In this document: positions 1-5,778 of the stretch, in pieces
Layout: each line of letters starts with the position of its first letter
Position numbering within the stretch: position 1 is the first letter of the stretch
Assembly (NCBI RefSeq): GCF_001418015.1
Contig: NZ_LIQG01000026.1
Location: 558,001 to 622,000 of the forward strand
Reading direction: 5' to 3'
Length of the DNA: 64,000 bases
Source of the DNA: Lacinutrix mariniflava
Lineage (GTDB): Bacteria; Bacteroidota; Bacteroidia; Flavobacteriales; Flavobacteriaceae
The notes under the pieces: generated by a model
What the model was told of the DNA's origin: nothing
Database searches by the model: none
The model's input: only the letters and a program-made list of their open reading frames with translations
Translations under genes and position numbers: made by a program

Positions 1-833
<833 letters not shown>

Positions 834-837
834 TTAT

Positions 838-913
838 CCTGCAAGGTTTCCAAAACCTTGTAGGTGTGGTTTTTATGTTTATTAAACCTACAAGGTTTTG
901 GAAACCTTGCAGG
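838..913. repeat. Perfect 27-bp inverted repeat with 22-bp loop
   Basis: Arms 838-864 and 887-913 are perfect reverse complements (CCTGCAAGGTTTCC... and the mirror ending ...GGAAACCTTGCAGG). Each arm is itself nearly palindromic. It looks like an intergenic hairpin repeat of the kind common in Flavobacteriaceae. It lies between the slipin gene and the rtcB promoter. It lacks a clean T-tract, so it is not a typical terminator. Confidence 0.75.
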
Positions 914-949
914 AGTAAAAGCTAATATGATTCTGCAATACTGAAATAA

Positions 950-1160
950 ATTAAGTATGAGCATGTTAAGAATGACAATTATTTATAGCGAGCATACACC
1001 GCGTAAGCGATTGATGCGGCATCCTTTTTAAAACGATTTAAAACCTAACATTATTAAGAAGTAGAATTTGGCAGATTGCCACGTACTTTGTCCTCGCAAT
1101 GACGTTTTAAAAAGATATAGCGGAAAGCGCGACCCAAACCTTTTTTTGGTTTGGGATACG
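950..1160. repeat. Intergenic repeat fragments
   Basis: This gene-free stretch holds pieces that look like dispersed bacterial intergenic repeats. One is GTAAGCGATTGATGCGGCAT near 1000-1020. Another, at 1073-1104, is the mirror of the widespread CGTCATTGCGAGG repeat. A perfect 8-bp hairpin CCCAAACC-T7-GGTTTGGG lies at 1133-1155. No coding sequence is seen. Repeat-family assignment is from memory of similar motifs, not from a search. Confidence 0.45.
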
Positions 1161-1168
1161 CCATAAGC

Positions 1169-2269
1169 TTACTTATTTACCGAGAAAATATCTTTTAATT
1201 GCTCGATTACATTACCATTTCCAGCCACTGTAATTTCGCCGATTTTATCAGCAATTTTCTCTACATACTCCATTTCTTTTAATTTAAACAACATGTTGTT
1301 GTCTTCCATTAATTTTGCGGTGTTTAATAAGCTACGTGTTGCAGCTGTTTCTTCTCGTCTTGTTACCACATTGGCTTGCGCTTTTTTGTGTGCAATTAAT
1401 ACTTGGTTCATGATTTCTTTCATGTCGCCTGGTAAAATGACGTCTCTAATGCCAGCATGCAATACATGGACACCCAGTTTTGTGGCTTGTGCTTTTACAT
1501 CTTGTAAAACGGCGTTGGCAATGGTTTCTTTTTGCTCTAACAATTCGTCTAAGGTGTAAGCACCAACAAAGGCTCTTAATGCCAATTGCAAGGTGATGTA
1601 CAATTGCTTTTCGTATTCTTTATTTCGCATTAACGCCGTTTCGATATCTGTAACTTTGTATTGTGCGTAAAAGTTAATACGTACGCTTGCTTTGTCTTTA
1701 GTTAACAACTCTTGACCTGCAATTTCTAATTGTAATTGACGTAAATCTGCTTTCGCAATTTTAATGGTTTGATCGTTTCTCCAGAAACGGTATGTACCGT
1801 GTTCTACAATTTTTTCGAACGTATCGTTTACTATTAAAATGGCTTTTTCGTATGCGGCAACTTCGAAAACTCTAATGTATTTACTTAATTGTGGTTTGCT
1901 GAAAATAGCTTTATCAATGTCTTCTGTAATTTCGATTTTGTTTAAATCTGCAGTTACAAATTTGTAATTGATTAAGGTATTCCAGTACGCATAACGACCA
2001 GCTGTTAAAACGCTTTTAAAGTTGTTGTTTTCGTAAACCAAAACAATTTCGTTATCCTTAACTTCTATAATGGTTAACATATTTGCTAAAGCGTTATCTT
2101 GAAGTAAGATTTCTAATGCTTTTGGCGTTTGAAATGGTGTGTTTAAAGCGTACTTTATTGCGCATTCGCTAAAGCCTAACCAATGTGTTCCTTGGTTAAT
2201 TACGCGTTGGTAATTTCCGTTTTTAAATACTAAACCTACGTTTCCTGCATGAATTCTTACTCTTTTCAT
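1169..2269 (-). CDS. SPFH/Band-7 (slipin-like) protein of the RNA-repair island
   Basis: A 366-aa protein with an SPFH/Band-7 fold. The core is roughly residues 150-290 (for example ELLTKDKASVRINFYAQYKV, then LLEQKETIANAVLQDVKAQA and LGVHVLHAGIRDVILPGDMK). A helical stretch rich in A, Q, R and E follows (ANVVTRREETAATRSLLNTA), typical of the oligomerising helix. There is no N-terminal membrane segment, unlike classical slipins and stomatins, so it is probably cytosolic or peripheral. SPFH proteins build large ring or cage assemblies. In RNA-repair gene clusters they have been proposed as scaffolds paired with a tRNA-like RNA. Here it lies directly downstream of such an RNA and upstream of rtcB. 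No copy of the shared operator was found in front of it, so it may be read from the RNA promoter or its own. Confidence 0.85.
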   Translation of the reverse strand: MKRVRIHAGNVGLVFKNGNYQRVINQGTHWLGFSECAIKYALNTPFQTPKALEILLQDNALANMLTIIEVKDNEIVLVYENNNFKSVLTAGRYAYWNTLINYKFVTADLNKIEITEDIDKAIFSKPQLSKYIRVFEVAAYEKAILIVNDTFEKIVEHGTYRFWRNDQTIKIAKADLRQLQLEIAGQELLTKDKASVRINFYAQYKVTDIETALMRNKEYEKQLYITLQLALRAFVGAYTLDELLEQKETIANAVLQDVKAQATKLGVHVLHAGIRDVILPGDMKEIMNQVLIAHKKAQANVVTRREETAATRSLLNTAKLMEDNNMLFKLKEMEYVEKIADKIGEITVAGNGNVIEQLKDIFSVNK

Positions 2270-2296
2270 TTGATTTGTTTTTATTGTTTTTTAATT

Positions 2297-2656
2297 GTCA
2301 AATGGTACATCCATTTTGTGTTATAAACCAAACTACTAACTGTTAGTTATGGATGGTTTATGATTTCTAATTTTTTAGTTCTGATGCTTTTTTTTTATTT
2401 CAGAACGATTAAACATTTATAATAAATTTCTCTTCCTTAGAGAATGACTATTTTTAGTAAAACAAAGCGAAAGAAAATCATCTTTCTGACTACGGAAATA
2501 CAAGCGATTTTTAAAGTGTTTTATAGATCGTTTCTATTTATGATTTATTAGTTTTTAATGTGCATTCACATATTTTGTAATAAATAAACCCTTAAAAAGG
2601 AAACACAAAACGGCTTTTAATACTACTGTATCTCAAGGTGTTTTCTGGACTGCTTT
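2297..2656. other. Gene-free leader between tRNA-like RNA and slipin gene
   Basis: No ORF is supported. There is a small perfect hairpin AAATGG-N5-CCATTT about 30 nt upstream of the slipin start (2297-2313). On the minus strand AAATTAGAAATCAT at about 2355-2372 resembles the leaders of other genes in the island. No convincing -33/-7 promoter was found. Confidence 0.4.
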
Positions 2657-2701
2657 AACAACAAGTTGTTTAGACTTAAAAGTATTTAACAACAAGTTGT
2701 T
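2657..2701. promoter_or_regulatory. Two direct copies of a 14-bp palindrome, 31 bp apart
   Basis: AACAACAAGTTGTT occurs at 2657-2670 and again at 2688-2701. Each is a perfect 6-bp inverted repeat (AACAAC/GTTGTT) with a 2-bp centre. The 31-bp period is close to three DNA turns, as for a protein binding paired sites on one face. It lies between the end of the tRNA-like RNA and the slipin gene. It could be an operator, or weak A/T-rich stem-loops at the RNA 3' end. Confidence 0.5.
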
Positions 2702-2751
2702 TAAGCGCATTCGCTTTCACTTTGTTTTTGCCGATTTAAGTGCGACTCACT

Positions 2752-2885
2752 TGGTGGTCTTTTTTAAAAGTTAACCTTCTTTTTCTAAAGATGGATTTTG
2801 AGTCCATTTCAAACTGTAACCTAAATACAGCGCGTCTACCAATTTCGCCACTAGACCTTCTGATCTAGGTAGGATTCGAACCTAC
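2752..2885 (-). ncRNA. Permuted Leu-like tRNA module with two anticodon arms
   Basis: T-arm 3 (2885-2869) is followed by CTAGATC (2868-2862), an AGAA tetraloop and GGTCTAG (2857-2851). These pair over 7 bp with one G-T wobble. Next are TG, the D-arm GCG-AAATTGGTAGA-CGC (2848-2832), the anticodon arm CTGTA-TTTAGGT-TACAG (2830-2814, Leu UAG with G37) and a second anticodon arm ATGGA-CTCAAAA-TCCAT (2807-2791, Leu CAA). A degenerate T-arm AAAAG-AAGGTTAA-CTTTT (2783-2766) precedes AGACC-A-CCA. GGTCT can also pair with this AGACC, so permuted and linear folds compete for the same strand. Confidence 0.65.
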
Positions 2886-3060
2886 ACTTGTTCTACTGCT
2901 TTACCGGACTTAGCTACTTCAAATTAATGAAGACAGGATTCGAACCTGTGTAAATAGAGTGAGACCATTTTTTGGATAACAGTCAAACCTTCAAGTCAAG
3001 TTGAACATAAAAACCTCATGCCAATTGGCAAGGATTTATGCAATAGTGCTATACCGAAAC
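2869..3060 (-). ncRNA. tRNA-like middle modules (long hairpin, Asn-like loop, two T-arms)
   Basis: From 3060 downward there are several elements. A long hairpin has CATAAA/TTTATG (3040-3035 with 3011-3006) enclosing TGCC-AATT-GGCA. Next is a 5-bp hairpin TTCAA/TTGAA (3005-2990). Then comes TTTG-ACTGTTATC-CAAA (2987-2971), whose loop resembles an Asn (GTT) anticodon loop. T-arm 2 follows at 2949-2933. Its acceptor half CTTCA pairs forward with TGAAG at 2921-2917, closing a 6-nt loop. A D-arm GCT/AGC with CCGG in its loop (2914-2898), a short 12-nt joint and T-arm 3 (2885-2869) follow. No anticodon arm lies between this D-arm and T-arm 3. TGAAG also occurs at 2993-2989, so CTTCA has two possible partners. 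Confidence 0.55.
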
Positions 3061-3082
3061 ACTTAACAAGACTCGCTTGATG

Positions 3083-3222
3083 TGGAAATAGTAGGACTCG
3101 AACCTACATGTTCATGATGAAATCAGATTTTAACTCAACTTATCTATTTTATTAAATAGGATTCGTTGAATGCTTAAAAAAGCATTTCAGTCTGACGAGC
3201 CAACCAATTGCTCAATATTTCC
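3083..3222 (-). ncRNA. tRNA-like module 1 with expanded anticodon loop
   Basis: The full tRNA order is visible. The acceptor is GGAAATA/TATTTCC (3222-3216 with 3090-3084) plus A at 3083. The D-arm is GAGC-AATTGGTTG-GCTC (3213-3197), the anticodon stem TCAGA/TCTGA (3195-3191 with 3127-3123), and the T-arm is at 3107-3091. The anticodon loop is 63 nt instead of 7. It starts CTGAAA, like a Phe (GAA) loop, and folds into two hairpins: AATGCTT-TTTT-AAGCATT (3186-3169), and CAAC/GTTG enclosing CTATTT-AATA-AAATAG (3168-3136). The 15-nt variable region holds TTCA-TCA-TGAA. CCA is not encoded. It could be a tRNA with an intron-like insert or a dedicated non-decoding RNA. Confidence 0.75.
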
Positions 3223-3231
3223 ATTTTATGA

Positions 3232-3296
3232 GATTCTTCGCTTTCGCTCTGAATGACATTTTTACTAAACTCCACCAGCTTCATTATCTGGTGGAG
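3232..3296 (-). ncRNA. 5' segment of the tRNA-like transcript: hairpin plus repeat fragment
   Basis: A perfect 9-bp hairpin CTCCACCAG/CTGGTGGAG with a 9-nt loop sits at 3270-3296. It is followed toward module 1 by a fragment resembling the dispersed GTCATTC...CGAAGAATCTC repeat (3232-3262, minus strand). Both would be in the leader of the RNA if it starts at the promoter at 3345-3380. Confidence 0.45.
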
Positions 3297-3344
3297 CACT
3301 ACTTTTAAAGTCTGATTCCAAAAGACTTCTTATTAATTACTCTG

Positions 3345-3380
3345 CAAATATTTCGCACTATTGCGCAATGTTTTTGCGTA
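3345..3380 (-). promoter_or_regulatory. Promoter of the tRNA-like RNA with shared operator (site C)
   Basis: On the minus strand the operator (complement of 3362-3380, TGCGCAATGTTTTTGCGTA on the plus strand) is followed by 10 nt and ATATTTG at 3351-3345. The layout matches sites A and B exactly. It lies immediately downstream of the TPR stop codon and upstream of the tRNA-like RNA, which implies the RNA has its own co-regulated transcript. Confidence 0.7.
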
Positions 3381-3386
3381 GTTAAA

Positions 3387-3929
3387 TTATTTTTTATTTT
3401 TCTTTATTTTTTTCTTCGTTTTACTGTTAGCCATTTTCTTTTTGTTTGATTTTACCTTGTCTTTTATTCTGTCTATTTCAGAAACTATAAAACTTGTATA
3501 ATCGTTATTGTAAGCAAATTGTTTTGCTGTTTTTAATGCTTTTAAGCTTTTTTTGTATGCTTGTTGAGTTTCAAATAGTTGTCCTTGTAATACCCAAACT
3601 TGACTTTTACCTAAACCTTTTACGGTAAAGGCAAAGTCTATTAATTTTTGAGCTTCTTCGAAATCTTCATTCCATATTAAAACAAAAATGTAGTGTTTGT
3701 ACACTTTTAGAAAATCCATTTTATTAGCCAAAGCTTCAGCGTAATACTGTTTTGCTTTTTCGTAATCGCCAAATTGTTCGGCTTGTAAACGTCCCATTAA
3801 ATACAAAGCGTAAACATTTTCGCTTTCGTAGGACAAGGCATAATTTAGATTTTCTACAGTTTCTTCTAGTTCGTATGGATAAGCATCTATGGCTTTAAGC
3901 ACGTAATTGTTTAACAAATTCGTGTTCAT
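3387..3929 (-). CDS. TPR-repeat protein with lysine-rich tail
   Basis: 180 aa. Helical repeats typical of TPR run through about residues 20-150 (NVYALYLMGRLQAEQFGDYE, KAKQYYAEALANKMDFLKVY, SQVWVLQGQLFETQQAYKKS). The last roughly 28 residues are mostly lysine (for example KKMANSKTKKKIKKNKK), suggesting nucleic-acid binding. It starts 4 bp after the prfH stop, so the two are one operon. Its likely role is an adaptor between the repair proteins and RNA or the ribosome, but that is inferred from position and composition only. No enzymatic motif is present. Confidence 0.75.
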   Translation of the reverse strand: MNTNLLNNYVLKAIDAYPYELEETVENLNYALSYESENVYALYLMGRLQAEQFGDYEKAKQYYAEALANKMDFLKVYKHYIFVLIWNEDFEEAQKLIDFAFTVKGLGKSQVWVLQGQLFETQQAYKKSLKALKTAKQFAYNNDYTSFIVSEIDRIKDKVKSNKKKMANSKTKKKIKKNKK

Positions 3930-3933
3930 TTTT

Positions 3934-4644
3934 TTAATTATTTAATTGTTCGCGCAATTCGTTTTTTAATGCGGAACGTTGTTTTTTGTAATGTTTTACA
4001 ATTCTGTTTTTCTTAAAATCTGTGCCTTTAAAAACTTGTACTGGATTACCACGTTGTAATGTTAAGTGGTTTTTCCATTGGTCTTTTATGCCAGATTGTA
4101 AGGCTTCTAATTGTAGCTCTACTACTTTTTCTTGTAAGCGCGCTCTTGCTATTTTTTTGTTTTGATGTTGCGAGCGACTATCCATAACCAATACTTGTGT
4201 TTTTGTTGGTAAATGCGTCGCTCTAATAGCAGAACTCACTTTGTTTACATGTTGTCCTCCTGGTCCAGAGCTTCGTGTGGCTTGATAAGCAATGTCTCTT
4301 TCTAGAATTTGAAACTGTTCGCTTTTTCTTATTTCGTACAAGCCGATAAACCAGTTTTTACGCTTGTTTTGAGGTCTAAAAGTTGAGGTTCCAATCCATT
4401 GTATTGTTCCTGTCCATTGACTTAAAAATCGACTCAGATTTTCTGATTTTAATTGAATTGATACCGATTGTAATGTTCTGTTTTCAATACCTTTTTCTCG
4501 ATGTAATATTTTATACTCTATGCCTTTGTTGCTTGCAGCTTCTAAAAAACGTTTTAGAATTTGAGCGACAACCCAACAACATTCTGCTGGACCTCGACCT
4601 GAGGTTATTTGTACTATTTTAGTATTTATTAATGGTTTTCCCAT
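3934..4644 (-). CDS. prfH: Peptide chain release factor-like protein PrfH
   Basis: 236 aa, shorter than RF1 or RF2. The catalytic GGQ loop is SSGPGGQHVNKV (GGQ at 129-131), followed by the release-factor helix region VMDSRSQHQNKKIARARL. The N-terminal part (VQITSGRGPAECCWVVAQIL) matches PrfH rather than RF1/RF2, and the stop-codon recognition domain of canonical RFs is absent. PrfH is known to release peptides from ribosomes whose 16S rRNA has been cut in the decoding centre, after which the partner RtcB reseals the rRNA. The presence of rtcB in the same island supports this. It heads a two-gene unit with the TPR gene. A perfect 16-bp palindrome and the terminator of the preceding unit lie upstream. 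Confidence 0.92.
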   Translation of the reverse strand: MGKPLINTKIVQITSGRGPAECCWVVAQILKRFLEAASNKGIEYKILHREKGIENRTLQSVSIQLKSENLSRFLSQWTGTIQWIGTSTFRPQNKRKNWFIGLYEIRKSEQFQILERDIAYQATRSSGPGGQHVNKVSSAIRATHLPTKTQVLVMDSRSQHQNKKIARARLQEKVVELQLEALQSGIKDQWKNHLTLQRGNPVQVFKGTDFKKNRIVKHYKKQRSALKNELREQLNN

Positions 4645-4809
4645 GGTGTATTATTGTTGATATCTAACAGAACTTGGTATTTTAAGTATTGCTAGATATT
4701 TTGTTTAACGATAGCATATGGCACTTCTATCCTTGACTGAATTCAGTTTAGGAAAGATTAGCATGCAGTATGCATCTTAGTTTTGTAATTGCTATTTTGG
4801 AGTTTTTTA

Positions 4810-4825
4810 TTAGCAGGCCTGCTAA
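4810..4825. promoter_or_regulatory. Perfect 16-bp palindrome upstream of prfH
   Basis: TTAGCAGGCCTGCTAA is a spacer-free perfect palindrome, about 165 bp upstream of prfH and between that gene and the terminator at 4841-4872. It may be an operator. It does not match the shared island operator. Confidence 0.4.
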
Positions 4826-4835
4826 CTATTTAAAA

Positions 4836-4877
4836 CAAAAAACCCGAAACAGTTTTTAAATTGCTTCGGGTTTTCTA
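4836..4877. terminator. Bidirectional rho-independent terminator
   Basis: The stem is AACCCGAA (4841-4848) with TTCGGGTT (4865-4872), flanked by A-runs and T-runs on both strands. On the minus strand the stem is followed by TTTTTTGTTTT, so it ends transcription of the 195-aa gene and the small ORF before prfH. Confidence 0.8.
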
Positions 4878-4899
4878 TTTATAAAATTGAAAAGTTTAT

Positions 4900-4974
4900 C
4901 TAACGATAATCACGAAGCATCACAAAAGGCAGTATGCCTTTAGGATCGTTTTGATATGTTATAAATAAACTCAT
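4900..4974 (-). CDS. Possible small ORF, 24 aa
   Basis: Minus-strand ATG at 4974 to TAG at 4900 encodes MSLFITYQNDPKGILPF followed by VMLRDYR. It is preceded by AAATTAGAAACC-ATG, nearly the same leader as the 195-aa gene (AAATTAGAAACA-ATG), and followed by a strong terminator. The leader and terminator argue that it is expressed. Length and composition alone cannot prove coding. The internal hairpin AAAGGC-N5-GCCTTT (about 4925-4941) offers an alternative reading as a structured RNA. Function unknown. Confidence 0.35.
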   Translation of the reverse strand: MSLFITYQNDPKGILPFVMLRDYR

Positions 4975-5098
4975 GGTTTCTAATTTTTAATTCAACTTCT
5001 ATTTTGGTTGAAATGCGTTGCAAAGATTTAACTTTATTTTCGACTTTTCAAAATTTATTTTTTATTTCCTTGAAAATCAGCTTGCATAATACGAAGTA

Positions 5099-5686
5099 TT
5101 ATATTTTTTTGAAAAAAGCAAGGAATTTTTGTTTAAAGGTTGATTTTTCTGTTTTTTGAACGGTATATATAGTATTATCAATTGTGTTTTCTTCATTTAT
5201 AAAACCTATTTTTTCTTCTAATTTTGCGTAAGAATTAAATTGTTTTAAAATATCATTTGAGGTATATTCTACAATATGATTTAATTCAATTTCATCGTAA
5301 ACTCCAATGTCTAATAAATCGAAATCACAATACAAATAGTATAATTGGTTTTGAATAATTGAATCTGTTTGGAAGTTATAATAATTACTAAAATTTTTCA
5401 ATATTAAAAAAGACTCTTTTGATGTTTTTGAATGTTTGAGTTTTGTGTATGTGTTCATTACTATAAATTTTATAAGCTCATTATTTTCAAAGTGTAGAAT
5501 TAGAATGTTTTCAAATTTTTTAAGCCATTCTTCATTTTTATAATTAATTGAAATTAGGTCGAAATAAAATGAATTTATATTTATTTGACGCACAAATTCT
5601 TCAGAACCATACAACCAATTTTCAAATTCTGAAACGCTTATTTTTTCAGTTAAAACATCAAATATTTTTAATTTTAAAACTTCCAT
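5099..5686 (-). CDS. Unknown 195-aa protein co-regulated with the RNA-repair island
   Basis: I do not recognise this family with confidence. It is acidic, rich in I, F, N and E, has no signal peptide or membrane segment, and is probably mostly helical. Its N-terminus (FENWLYGSEEFVRQININSF, then YFDLISINYKNEEW) is reminiscent of small cytosolic proteins in Flavobacteria that resemble immunity proteins, but this is only a resemblance. It starts at 5686 directly behind promoter site A, which shares the operator with rtcB and the tRNA-like RNA. It could be a toxin-neutralising partner or a repair factor. It is more AT-rich than its neighbours. Confidence 0.7.
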   Translation of the reverse strand: MEVLKLKIFDVLTEKISVSEFENWLYGSEEFVRQININSFYFDLISINYKNEEWLKKFENILILHFENNELIKFIVMNTYTKLKHSKTSKESFLILKNFSNYYNFQTDSIIQNQLYYLYCDFDLLDIGVYDEIELNHIVEYTSNDILKQFNSYAKLEEKIGFINEENTIDNTIYTVQKTEKSTFKQKFLAFFKKI

Positions 5687-5702
5687 TGTTTCTAATTTCT
5701 AA

Positions 5703-5738
5703 CAAATATTAGACGCAAATACGCAATCTTTTTGCGTA
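5703..5738 (-). promoter_or_regulatory. Divergent control region with shared operator (site A)
   Basis: The operator TACGCAATCTTTTTGCGTA (5720-5738) has perfect 7-bp arms (TACGCAA/TTGCGTA) and a 5-bp centre. It is followed on the minus strand by 10 nt and ATATTTG (5709-5703). It serves the 195-aa gene (start 5686). The WYL regulator start (5779) is 41 bp away on the other side, so autoregulation is likely. It differs from site B at two positions and from site C at two. Confidence 0.75.
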
Positions 5739-5778
5739 CTAATTTTTTTAGTATAAATTAGAGGATAAATCTTCTAAA

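Larger units (their letters stand above)
2752..3222 (-). ncRNA. tRNA-like RNA array (multi-module)
   Basis: On the minus strand this gene-free region holds three strong T-arm signatures: GTAGGTTCGAGTCCTAC at 3107-3091, ACAGGTTCGAATCCTGT at 2949-2933 and GTAGGTTCGAATCCTAC at 2885-2869. It also holds three D-arm-like stems with GG loops and several anticodon-like stem-loops, and it ends in GACC-A-CCA at 2759-2752. Only the first module has normal tRNA order. Later modules run T-arm, closed acceptor stem, D-arm, which is a circularly permuted order. A promoter lies at 3345-3380, so the transcript probably starts near 3338 and includes a 9-bp hairpin at 3270-3296. Lying between TPR/prfH and SPFH/rtcB genes, it fits the tRNA-like RNA proposed to accompany Band-7 proteins in RNA repair. 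Its role as decoy, sensor or scaffold is inference. Confidence 0.75.

Noticed and set aside
838-913. Inverted repeat as an insertion-sequence end
   Set aside because: No transposase gene and no target-site duplication seen nearby.
1133-1155. Hairpin CCCAAACC-T7-GGTTTGGG as a terminator of the SPFH gene
   Set aside because: The T-run is in the loop on the plus strand and no T-tract follows the stem on the minus strand; more likely part of an intergenic repeat.
2869-3222. Ordinary tRNA genes or a phage-type tRNA array
   Set aside because: No module gives a complete canonical cloverleaf with a 7-nt anticodon loop and ordered arms; D- and T-arms are linked in permuted order or separated by long inserts.
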